Positions 53,930 through 64,000 of a stretch of DNA of 64,000 nt are shown here, piece by piece. The position numbers were made by a program, and so were the translations under genes. The DNA is taken from positions 126,744,817-126,808,816 of the forward strand of contig CM043958.1 of NCBI GenBank assembly GCA_014529385.2, given 5' to 3'. This DNA comes from Adiantum capillus-veneris. Taxonomy: Eukaryota; Streptophyta; Polypodiopsida; Polypodiales; Pteridaceae. Under the pieces are notes generated by a model, which did no database searches, was not told the DNA's origin, and saw nothing but the letters and a program-made list of their open reading frames with translations. The first letter of the stretch is position 1. Each line of letters opens with the position of its first letter.

Positions 53930-56424
53930 TCAGTCCACAAAGGGGAGTAAGCCCAAAGCTTTGCGGAAAGCTTCAAGCTTCTCACGAGACAATGCCTTTG
54001 TGAAAAGATCTGCAAGGTTGTCTTGTGTTGGCACATAAGCCAAGCTGATCTCTCCTGCTCAGAGCCTCTCCCTGACATAATGGTAATGCACCTCAATGTG
54101 CTTTGTGCAAGCATGAAAAACTGGGTTCCTCGCAACTGCCAATGCGCTCTGACTTTCAGTGTAGATAGTGTTGGCAGTGTCCTATCCAACACCCAAATCA
54201 GCCATAAGGCATCTGAGCCATACACACTCAACCGTAGCTGTGAAGACTGCCCTGTACTCAGCCTCACAACTCGAAGTGGCCATAGTAGGTTGCTTCTTGC
54301 TCAACCATGATATACATGAACTGCCAAGCATGAAACAAAAACCACTTGTGGACACTCGCATGTCAAAACAACCAGCCCAATCTAAGTCCGAAAAAGCATG
54401 TAAGTCTGGCGGAAATGATCCCCCCTTGGGATAAAACAAGCCAAGATGTAAAGTGCCACTAAGGTAGCGGAAAATCCTCTTGACAGCCTGCCAATGTTTA
54501 GACCCTAAGCTATGCATAAATCTGCTGACCTGTGAGACTGCAAACTGAATATCCCGCCTCGTGTTGCATACATAAATGAGGCAGCCAACAGCAGTTTGGT
54601 AAAGAGTGACATCATCAGGATCGCCAGCATCATGTAGACTCAACTTCAAACCTGTTTCCATGGGAGTGGCAATATGTTTGCAATCCTCAAGTCCAAACTT
54701 ACATAGCAATGTCTCTATGTAACTTTTCTGACACAAGGCAATACCACCATCACACTGCTTAAACTGAATACCCAAGTAATGATGCAACAGCCCCAAATCT
54801 TTCATCTTGAAAGTAGCATTCAAATCAGCCTTAAATTCAGCAATATGTCTCTCATTTGGTCCAGTGATCAGCAAATCATCAACATAAAGAACCACAATGA
54901 GAAATACATCACCCTCACGCTTTACATACAATGTGCTTTCTGTTGGACTGTTACGAAAGCCTCGTTTAACCAAATGAGTGTCAGCTTTCTCATACCAAGC
55001 ACGAGGAGATTGCTTCAACCTATACAAAGCCTTCTTACATTTGCACACTTTGTCCTCTTGTCCTTTTATGACAAACCCGCGAGGCTGCGTTACATAAACT
55101 TCCTCAAATATGTCACCATTCAAGAAAGCAGTAACAATGTCTGATTGATGTACATCCCAACCAAAATGAGCTGCCAATGCACATAGAAAACGCACAGTAG
55201 TCATACGACAAGTGGGAGCAAAAGTCTCTTCATAATCAATGCCTTTTTGCTGTTCATAACCCTTTGCAACAAGTCGAGCCTTATGGCGATCAATCTGACC
55301 ATACGGCTTGCGTTTCAACTTGCAAACCCACTTCGTACCAATGGCCTTTTTTCCGAGAGGCAAATCACATAAAGTCCATGTGTCATTTTCTATAAGTGCA
55401 TCATATTCTGATTGCATGGCAGCCATCCAATTTGTTGAATTATGTGCTTCATCAAAAGACAGAGGCTCCTCAACATCATGTAAACTAGACACAGCCAAAG
55501 CATAACAATCTGATGCATAAGATGCATGGCAAGAGCCTGGACAAGTATGACTAGACAAAGGTGCATCCAATTTACTGTCACGCAAAGTGTGCACCAACCA
55601 TTTTGGCATACCTCTAGCCTGCTCATTTTCAACCCTTTCCTCATCAAGTACATCATGTACATCTGCATCAGTAATAGGCTGATCTAGAACATTTTCAAAA
55701 ACCCCCATAGGCTGTACATTTGCCTCATTGGAACTTACATTCGTATTTCCACCACTGAAAAGAGGCAACAAAGTGTCATAAATGTCCTGTGAGCTTACAT
55801 TACTGTCTCTAGTACATGATAGCAAGGGCTGAACAGAATCTTCCACAAACACTACATCCCGAGAAACCAGAATACGTTTTGTTTGCACATGATACAACTC
55901 GTAACCTTTGCTTTCAGCACTATAACCAACAAAAATACATTTGACAGCCTTATCATCAAATTTTCTGCGCTGCACTTGTGGCACCAAAGCATATGCCAGA
56001 CAGCCAAAAACATGCATGTGCTCAATAGAAGGCTTTCTATCATGCCATGCTTCATATGGAGTAATAGACTGCAAAGCTTTCGTAGGACACCTGTTAAGTA
56101 CATAAGTGGCACACATGATGGCCTCAAGCCAAAAAGAATGTGGCAAAGCTTGACTTTTGACCATACATCGTGCCATTTCCGTCAGTGACCTGTTTTTCCT
56201 CTCAGCAACACCATTTTGCTGAGGTGTATAAGGCACTGTACATTGGTGTTTTATCCCACGACTAGCCAGAAATGCATTAAATTCATGAGACATATACTCC
56301 CCCCCTCGATCGGAACGGAGGGTGCCCATAGTACATTTCGAGACATTTTCAGCCATAGCCAGAACTTGTTTCAAGCACATAAAAACTTCGGACTTCGCTT
56401 TAAGCAAAAATACCCATGCATGCC
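53930..56424 (-). pseudogene. Copia C6 pol, nearly intact but 5'-truncated
   Basis: One open frame of about 750 codons (from about 56424 to 54182) covers the integrase core ([31 protein letters not shown]), RT ([30 protein letters not shown]) and most of RNase H (SWLSKKQPTMATSSCEAEY). A TAG at 54179-54181 and a second TAG near 54062 precede the natural stop at 53930. Identity to C5 is very high by eye. The 5' end breaks at 56424 within the integrase, so gag and protease are missing. Confidence 0.93.
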
Positions 56425-56774
56425 TGCTTTTGATTTTGTACAAATGTTTTTTTGAAAATAAAATTGCTTTGATGTATTGGTAGCTATTTTATTTAATGAA
56501 AGCCCATTAAGTGGATCATTGCGCACCTATAGCTGTGTGGATTTTTGTTTATGTATTCTGCATGTCATGATCCACTTGTATGGCTTTTATTCTTCACAAA
56601 TATAACCCAGTTTTGCATTTAATCCATAGTAATCATCTTATTTTATTGTCTATATGATTAGTTGGTAATAATTGTGAGATACCTAGCTATAGTTTGTTCA
56701 AAACTTATCTGATCATTTGGTGCTCTTCTTTTTATATATGTTTGTTGAAACTTATATTTGTGAGTATGAAATAA
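56425..56774. other. AT-rich noncoding sequence left of the unknown ORF
   Basis: No gene or repeat seen. TATATATG near 56735 is a possible TATA box for the ORF at 56775. Confidence 0.4.
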
Positions 56775-58111
56775 ATGGCAGGTTCAAGATCACATAGGAG
56801 GAAGAGGCAAAAAATAGATCCCGAGCGCATTGTTGGCCAAGGAAACCTTCCAAGAAGATTGCTTGAGCTGTTAAGAACATCAATGAAGAGGAATGTAGAC
56901 TTCACAGAACCCATTGATATATCTACTGCAAAGCCTGCCAGTAGTTTGGAGGAGCTTGCTCTAGGTTTGGAGGAGCCTGATACTGACCCATCTGTAGAAA
57001 TGGAGTCTCCTTCTACTCCAAAATTTACTTTACCCAACTCACTTAAGAGAGAAGTGGATTTTTGAGCACCTACTTTACAGAGTGCCCAATGTGTTGCAAT
57101 CCAAAAGAAAAAAGAGACATTTATTTATGAAGACCCTACAATGATTGATGAAAGGCTTTTAGACTTTGTAGTTTCATCTAGGGCTGGTGATAAGTTTGAT
57201 TTGGTCTCCTATATTTTTAATGCTCCATTTAATCTTGATGTGTTTATAGTTGAACAGAGTGAACACTTGAAGCTGGAACGAGAGAAGTTTGAGCTTCACA
57301 CTCAAGAGGGCACGGTTAATGTTGGTGAAATGGTGGTAGTCCATTTAAAAGACTGTGATCCTAAAAGACAGTCTTACAAGAAGTATAATCAACTGCCTCT
57401 TATGTACATGCCCCATTGGTGCAGCTTACATGAACGGGAGTGCAAGCTGATTCAAGAATCCTTTGGATTTCTAATATTTTTAAATGGATTATTTACAAGT
57501 CTTATGAAAGATCCTAAGGAGGCCATGGAGGAACAAGATTTACCAACAAATGAAAAGAGGAAAAGAATGAGGAATATATTGAAGTGACAGAGATAGAGGA
57601 GTCCATTGATCTTGAAGAAGAAGCAAAAGAGGTGAAACGAAGCAATCTTCTCTCAGTGAAAACCTCAGATATCAAGCTACCTCTAGATGTGTCAAGTTTC
57701 AATGAGCGGCAAGACACCTTAATGCTACCAGGAGTGCCAGAGTTTAAATTTGGATATAGGTCATACATTTTCCTTCATGATATACAAAGTATTTTTTGTT
57801 TGCGGGAGGACTTTGCACTGACCACTATGTCCAAGTATCAGGAGGAGAGGAATGGATTTGTTTCAGATGACAGTAGTGATGATGAGGCAATGGAGATCTC
57901 TAGTAACCCACTGGACTGCCTTAAACTTTGCTTCGAAAAGGCAGAAAAGTATACAGAAAACCTTCCTGATGAAGCCACATTTCAAACTATTCGAAATAAT
58001 CTTAAGCCATCATCTAGTAAACAGGATATAGAGGATTGGTTTAAGCGACCAATGCAGGAGTCAACCGGATCAGTCAACCTATGGAAGGATGAGTTTTTTT
58101 TTGCAAGATGA
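56775..58111 (+). pseudogene. Unrecognised intronless gene, one stop and one frameshift
   Basis: From ATG at 56775 (MAGSRSHRRKRQKIDPERIV) the frame continues past a TGA at 57062 to 57584. A one-base shift near 57560 then leads into EVTEIEESIDLEEEAKEVKR and on to the end at 58111. About 445 codons in all. The product starts with a basic stretch that could be a nuclear signal (RRKRQK), has acidic blocks (DDSSDDEAME) and ends KQDIEDWFKRPMQESTG. No domain recognised. No introns, and the flanks are repeats, so a retrogene, a captured host fragment or a transposon protein are all possible. Confidence 0.5.
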
Positions 58112-58147
58112 GAGTTTCATGGTATAAAATCCTTCCCCCCCACCCCC

Positions 58148-58150
<3 letters not shown>

Positions 58151-58229
<79 letters not shown>

Positions 58230-58262
58230 CTCGCACACACACACACACACACATACACACAC
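58151..58262. repeat. (CT)n(CA)n microsatellite
   Basis: About 75 bp of CT followed by about 35 bp of CA with interruptions, between the unknown ORF and the family-T LTR. Confidence 0.97.
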
Positions 58263-58350
58263 ACACATACACAAACACTTCTTTTGATTACATTCATGGA
58301 TTGCTGAAAAGAACGACTTTCTCCATCGTCGAAGAAGACACTTCGTAGGG

Positions 58351-59491
58351 TGTTAAGGCGGTTACGCCGCTAGCGGAAGCTAAATAGCGAGAACTCAACC
58401 AACAACAGAATTTGTCAGACGAGGACGGAGCTTGACCCGCAGGCGCATGGAAACAACTAGGTGGGTGTCAAATCACCTACTCGACCTTCTAATGACAATC
58501 ACTACTAAGGAAATCAAATCTAAGTTCTAAAATATGCAAGTGACTGAAATCCGTACTACGAACGAATGCTATACGAAACAAGATCTAGAATCATTGAATC
58601 GATCTCAAACTCAAGGGGAAGTCTATACACTAGGTAAGAACAACACCCTAAAGACTTGAACTGCAAAATCAACCTATAACCACTCCGTGCGGTAAACGCG
58701 TATGAAGATAGGCCGAAAAATACAGGTGATCGAAACTTGACCCCGATAGTACTAATGTGTAGCTCTACTCGTTGTGGTTCTATAGATATGTTGCACACTC
58801 CATTCCGACAAACGAGTTGGAAGAAAACTCACACCGAAGCTCGTAGGAACTTACCACACATAGAAGCCGATAGCGCGCACTCTTGGTATCTGTGCGTAGC
58901 TCTCGCCGTTGCTAACACAATGGCGGTGTCGCTTCTCCAATGGCGGCTCCGTAGCTCGCGTAGCAAGTAGATAAGACTCTCTCTCTCTCACTCTCTCTCA
59001 GACACAGTCACGGCACTCAAAAACCCACTTTGATTAATAATCTGAATCCCTTAGGTTACAAAAACTTTGGCTTATATACCTCAGCCTTGGTATCTGTGCG
59101 TAGCTCTCGCCGTTGCTAACACAATGGCGGTGTCACTTCTCCAATGGCGGCTTCGTAGCTCGCGTAGCAAGTAGATAAGACTCTCTCTCTCTCACTCTCT
59201 CTCAGACACAGTCACGGCGCTCAAAAACCCACTTTGATTAATAATCTGAATCCCTTAGGTTACAAAAACTTTGGCTTATATACCTCAGCCTTGGAGGTGA
59301 AAACATCTCTAACTAATTACATCAGCGAGTGAAATTACTTCGGGATTACAAGCTGGAAACTCAATTGAGTCCCGTTACTTAATGAATGGCTCAAATCAAA
59401 ATTAATGTCGGAAAGACATTTATTACAATCAATGGTTACAAAATGATGAGGGTAAGCAAAAATGTGGGTGTGATCCTCTGCTGGCTCAACA
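58351..59491 (-). repeat. 3' LTR of family-T element T3 (about 1141 bp)
   Basis: TGTTAAGGCGG...GGCTCAACA, next to a minus-strand polypurine tract. The end motif (GGCTC(C)AACA) matches LTRs A and B, and the phrase GACCCGCAGGCGCATGG corresponds loosely to AACCCGTAGGTGCACGTAGG there. ACGCGTATGA at 58696-58705 is a half copy of the T3 leader palindrome. The left boundary is inferred from the TGTT start only. Confidence 0.75.
58882..59289 (-). repeat. 204-bp tandem duplication of the T3 LTR promoter region
   Basis: 58882-59085 and 59086-59289 differ at about three positions, all transitions. Each unit has a (TC)n tract and a TATA-like TTATATAC (59072 and 59276). Confidence 0.95.
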
Positions 59492-59501
59492 CTCCCCCCT
59501 T
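59492..59501 (-). promoter_or_regulatory. Polypurine tract of T3
   Basis: Minus-strand AAGGGGGGAG directly before the LTR start TGTTGAGCC, the same position as in T2/LTR A. Confidence 0.85.
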
Positions 59502-59540
59502 CCGCGTTCATGTCGTCCCTGACATGACTTTTATGCTTGG

Positions 59541-62500
59541 TCAATAAAGTCCTGTCGTCTTGAGCATCTGCAAATGTGATTCGTATCGTAGGTTGCCGAT
59601 GGTCAAGGTTGGGCCGAATATTTTGCTTTCGTGGGTGAAAAAGCCGGTGTAGAAAGCTTCTTCGAATGTTTGCATGTGGAAGCTAGGCAAAAACATAATC
59701 CTTTGGTATAGGAGGTGTAACACTTTTGGAGAAGGCTGCAATGAAAGATCGTACATCATATCAGTCACTGTGTCAGCCGTCGATAGTAGACTCGAGGTCA
59801 TGGCTTTATCTGGCGCGAACACTTCAATGCAAGCTAAGAGAGTCCTGCAGATTTTCTTGAGCATCTGACACGAAAGGTGAGGAGAGCCAGTAAAGAGCTT
59901 GATGGTGCCCGTTAGGGTTTTCACCATGTAGGCTTCACCTATTCTCTCTCCTGCCTTTGGTCCTGGCATCTTGGGATAATTAAGCCAATTTGGCTTCTTT
60001 TCTGCAATCCTGCCATGCTCTTTCCAATTTCTGACTCTTGGCACCGGGCAGAAGGTTGCATCCTCCCGAATCTCCTTTGGTGCCTCCACCAAGTAGATGA
60101 GGTAGGCTGGGTATTTGTTCAGCCAACCTTTCCTCCATTTAGGTTGTGAATCTACTATCTTCTTTGATTGTTCCTCCTTTGTGATGTCGCCTTCATAAAG
60201 AGTGACATACTGCTCCTCCTCTATTCTCTTTTTCGTCTTTAGCACTTCAAATTTCATCAAAGGGAAAGGCAGGCTAGGTTGCATCCACTGTTCATGGAGC
60301 ACTTTTGTGTCTAGTCCCTGAAGTCTAATGGAGATTAGGAGTCTCCTCTCCCATTCCATTTCCGCCTTGGCACTCTCCTCTGCTGACTTTTCTATTTGGT
60401 CATGGAGCCTTTGTTCTTCTTCTTCAGAGATTCTTGAAGTTGAGGCCACCTCTTGAGCTGGGGCTGGATCTTCAATTGTGGTTGCCTCTCCAGTTTCTGG
60501 TAGCTCTATGGCTGCTCCACCTGATTCTTCTTGTGGTGTCTCTGTCTCTCTTCTTTGTTGCTCTTGTAGATCTTGGAGCTGTTTGCGGAGGGCCTCATTC
60601 TCTGTCCGTAGTGTTTGATTTTCTAATGTGAGCCTCTCCTCTGCGGCCAATGATCCCTCCGCAATGTGCAACCTTTGCACTTGCTCTAATCTCAGCTCTC
60701 TTTGTAAGCTTCGGACCTGGTCTTCCAAAGATGGTATGATAGCTCCCTCTTGTTCGGTTCCTGCTCTGCTAGCTCTAGGGGTAGTCCTGAGTCTAGTGAT
60801 TGTTCTTTCTTGGAGCTCGACTCTCTCCCTTAGCTCAATGAGCTCATCCTTGGACGCCTCCAACTCATCCTCTAGCCGCTCCCTTGCTTCCTGTGCACTT
60901 GTCACTTCTCTTGAAGCCTCGGCTAGTTGGAGTATCAAGCCGTCTCTCTCGTTTTCCATGTCATAGAGTGATGCTTTATGACTTTCAGATTCAGTCATAG
61001 CATTCTCTAATTTTCTCTGCAACTCCGCTTCCCTTTGTTTGGCTGTCTCAATCTCTACTTCCTTTGCCTTGGACCTTTCTTTTATCTTGCTGAGCAGTTC
61101 ATGCACCATGTGCATGTCTTTTTCATCATCATCTGTCAACTCTAAAGCTCTTTCTGCCACCACCTCCACTGGCTTTGGCTCTTCTAGTACTTTCGGTTCG
61201 TCCAGTTTCTCTTCACTTTCTTTTTTACTGTTTGTTTTTTCCTCCGTTCATCTTGTTTTTGTAGGGTGATCCCATAAACTGCCTCAAGGGCCTCTTCTCC
61301 GGTGTATCCTATCTCTACCAGATCCTCATAATCATTTCTCTTTTGCTGAACTGGATCTATCTTCTTTTCTTTGGTCTCGGCCTCTGGCTTTTCCAAATCA
61401 TCTGTGTCCACTTCTATTGTGGTCTCCTCCACAATTTTTTCCGTCTTCTTAGGGCTTGGTACATCAGTCATAGAGGGATATCTGTCCTCAGCTTCCTTGG
61501 CTTTCCCTTTGTCGGCTTGCCCATCTTTCTCTTGAGGCTTAGTAGACTCATCTACTTTCCTTTTCCCCTTGTCGTCTTTTTTCAGCTCAGCTTTTAATTG
61601 CTATACCTCCTCTTCAGTGTATGGCTCGACAGGTTGCTGCTCTAGAATAGCCTCCGACTCCTCATAAGCTTTAATATATTGATCGTATTGATCAATATGT
61701 GGCCTGGCTGAGCTAGTTCCAACTTTAATGGGGTCTGGCACCCACTTTTCTTCAAAGTCACCCTTTAGAGCTCTTTCCGCTCTAAACTGCTCCACTAGTC
61801 TTTCCATTCTTGCCGCTTTCTGACTTTTGGTTTGCTTGGGAGCAACCTTCTTCTTTACTTTCTTCTTAAGCGGCTCGTCCACATCCTCTGCAGGTTCTGA
61901 AACTACTTCTAGTTTCCGGCGTGCTCTTGTGGATGCCCTCTTGGATACTTCGGGTTGTTCTTCCTCCTCGTCGGCTTCTCTAAGCCACTCATTCTGGGAG
62001 GGAACCTTTGGCCACTGATCTCTAGCTCCAATAGCTTCATAAGCTATTCTTGTCAGAATTTCCACTCCTCCTATGTACTTTGGCTTCTCGTTGTGCATGG
62101 CAATTACTTGCTCGTGGATGTGTTGAGCGTAATTCACCTCTTTTGGCATATTGCTCTTTAATGCCCATGTGATGGTGGTCGCAATGGCATGGGGTGGTGT
62201 CGTATACTTTTGCGGTCTTTTACTGCAAACATGAAGAAATTGGTTGTACAGTCGGCAAAGGGTTGCCGCTCTTGGGTCCGCCATATCTCCATAGGTTGCA
62301 TTTTGCTTCTTGGGCCCATAGACCTCTATGGCCTCTCTTCTTTCCCTGACCGAGCTCCCTTTGTTGTGCAGCTTCAATGCGTCTGCAATGAGCTGTGGAG
62401 TGATCTGTACTTCTACTTTCTCTCCATCCATGGCTGTCACTGTGGCTTTTCCATCCTTCTGAATGGATGTTGCCAACTCGTACACTCTTCTTGTATCCAC

Positions 62501-62806
62501 ACTTGATGGTCTCGAGGTGAAGAAACTGTGCAAGTCTGCCCTTTCCAGGTACCTGCTGATGTCTTCTGACCTGCTATAATCTACCAATTCTTGTGGGATC
62601 ATCGGTATATCCACCGCTTGCCCTTGAGGATCTCTAAAAGTCCCCTGGTAGATCTTTATTCCCTCTTTCTCTAATACTGCTTCCTCCACCCAAGTTTTGG
62701 TTGGCTTGAGGATTTCTGCTGGAATGTCAAAGGGTTCCGCTTCTGCAAGAGCATCTTTAATTGTCGGTCTTTTTCTCTTCGTTGCCGATGACTTGGCGGA
62801 ATCCAT
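59541..62806 (-). pseudogene. Family-T element T3: large coiled-coil ORF (about 1090 codons, one stop, one frameshift)
   Basis: ATG at 62806 (MDSAKSSATKRKRPTIKDAL). The first 401 codons hold the conserved globular part (RRVYELATSIQKDGKATV, YTTPPHAIATTITWALK, EILTRIAYEAIGARDQWP) and a Lys-rich region. An in-frame TAG at 61601 and a frameshift near 61240 interrupt it. About 200 residues of coiled coil follow (QREAELQRKLENAMTESES to LENQTLRTENEALRKQLQDL). The C-terminal domain (KWRKGWLNKYPAYLIYLVEA, FLPSFHMQTFEEAFYTGFFT) is conserved in T2. No zinc knuckle, protease, RT or integrase is present, so the family needs enzymes from elsewhere. Its role may be gag-like, by position. Confidence 0.75.
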
Positions 62807-64000
62807 GGATCCTGTAACTCCAATTTCAGAAGTTAGCGTCTTTTTAGTACTGAAAGCCGAAATGAAGCTTTTAACTATTCAAATGACTTGAAAATTGAAA
62901 CATGAGCTATTCAGGGCCTAAGGATGCAAGGTAGGTGAGGAAATATGCAAAATGGGCTCAAAATCATGCTGGAGACATCATACGCGTATGATGTCTTTTG
63001 TGTCAAAATGACTTCATATTGGTTGTGCTTGTAGTTGATTGTGTATACATGAGTATCATATGCTTGGATTTGAGTTTGGATCCCATTTGGTCAAGTTTTG
63101 GCTAGTTTAGTCCAGTTCCAGCTCTTGGCAAAATTTTGAAAGGGCATGTAGATCACTCTGTTTGGTGGTTGAAGCCCTGAGGTGCCAAAATCACATAGTG
63201 AGACATTATACGCGTATGATGTCTTTTAGTGTATTTTTGGATCAAATTTCTCTATAAGCTTGGATTTGGCTTTAGATAGGCTTATTCAGTGGATTTATGA
63301 AGTTTGGATAGATTTTGGGCTAAAAATGGCTCTAGAGATATCATACGCGTATAATGTCTTTTTCATCAATTTTGCATGGGATTGGTTCTGTGGACTCCCC
63401 ATGTACTAGTGAAGGACTGTCCCTACTCAAATCTTGGTTTGGACTTGAGTATGTTGGATTTGGGCCAAAAATAGGCTTTAGGTGAAGGATTTTCCCTCAA
63501 TTAGGCTAATGGGGTGATCCTCTTGACCAAATGGTTCCAAATTTCATATGTAGCATGTGTTAGATATATATAATGGATGTATGATGACAAATGAGCAGTT
63601 TTGGCTCTGTAAGTGCAAATAGACATCATACGCGTATGATGTCTTTTGTGTCAAAATGGTGCTTTTTGGTTCCAGATAGCTTGTAGATGTGTTAATCAAC
63701 AATCCTACAAAGTTTCAATGAGTTGGGAGTTATTTTGACAAAATTAGGACCAAAAATCAATTATATGGCCTACTTTGCGTCTTTTTGGTTTTCCTTGGGT
63801 TTTCTAACTCCAATTCTCATGATACTTGGTTCATAGGATGTGATTAACATGTGGAATGAGGTTATGCACTCAAATGTTGAAATGGATGTGAAATTCATGC
63901 TATGAGACATCATACGCGTATGATGTCTTTTCTTGAAATGTTGGTCTTTTTGTGCAAAGAATGCTTTGTGCTAGTGCCCTAAGCCCTGCTAACTAGTTTT
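62807..64000 (-). other. T3 5' leader (continues beyond window)
   Basis: Noncoding, AT-rich, with five palindromes (separate entry). The primer site and 5' LTR would lie beyond 64000. Confidence 0.7.
62973..63928. repeat. Palindrome array (AGACATCATACG type) in T3 leader
   Basis: Five 24-bp sites: 62973-62996, 63621-63644 and 63905-63928 are perfect (AGACATCATACG plus its reverse complement); 63201-63224 has one and 63336-63359 two mismatched pairs. Starts are 228, 135, 285 and 284 bp apart. Most are followed by TTTT. Confidence 0.97.

Noticed and set aside
59674-61269. Plus-strand Ser/Leu-rich ORFs opposite the coiled coil
   Set aside because: Shadows of the Glu/Leu-rich minus-strand coding sequence; no independent support.

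Overview
The window is eukaryotic nuclear DNA from a land plant with a large, transposon-rich genome. The evidence is nested plant-type LTR retrotransposons (chromovirus, non-chromovirus Ty3 and Ty1/copia) with tRNA-Asp and tRNA-Met primer sites, long CA/CT microsatellites, GT-AG introns, and one host gene of a type known from land plants (UspA + protein kinase + U-box). The mixture would fit a fern-like or other large-genome plant, but I cannot fix the species from sequence alone.

Layout. 1-8364: a decayed chromovirus with two copies of a ~2.7-kb terminal repeat, a pol remnant, and a 1340-bp TTAA-flanked DNA transposon inside the integrase. 8388-14102: LTR scraps and a non-autonomous gag-like element. 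14108-19240: pieces of a non-autonomous LTR family (called family T here) on the minus strand, encoding one large coiled-coil protein and no polymerase. 19245-22957: a minus-strand copia 5' end carrying a solo family-T LTR. 22958-33010: a long, decayed, minus-strand non-chromovirus Ty3 element (called G2) with gag, protease, RT and integrase remnants. 33020-40268: a copia element with a second copia nested in its RT. 40269-43660: microsatellite-rich spacer. 43665-49200: the host gene, nine proposed exons on the minus strand, with a copia relic in one intron. 49440-50264: promoter repeats, a SINE-like sequence and a copia fragment. 50265-56424: two closely similar copia copies in tandem (called C5 and C6). 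56775-58111: an unrecognised broken ORF. 58351-64000: a more complete family-T element (3' LTR, ~1090-codon ORF, leader running off the window).

The most unusual feature is in the 5' leaders of G2 and of both family-T elements. Each holds a series of 16-24-bp near-perfect palindromes centred on CGCG, mostly 284-299 bp apart. Each lineage has its own palindrome sequence, and a single degenerate or half copy lies in the matching LTR. One family-T leader carries three palindromes of its own type followed by three of the G2 type. With the shared tRNA-Asp primer site, this suggests a cis-signal system (genome dimerisation or packaging, or protein binding) linking a non-autonomous family to an autonomous one. 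That function is inference; the palindromes, spacings and half sites are read directly.

Almost everything except the host kinase/U-box gene is broken by stops, frameshifts or deletions.
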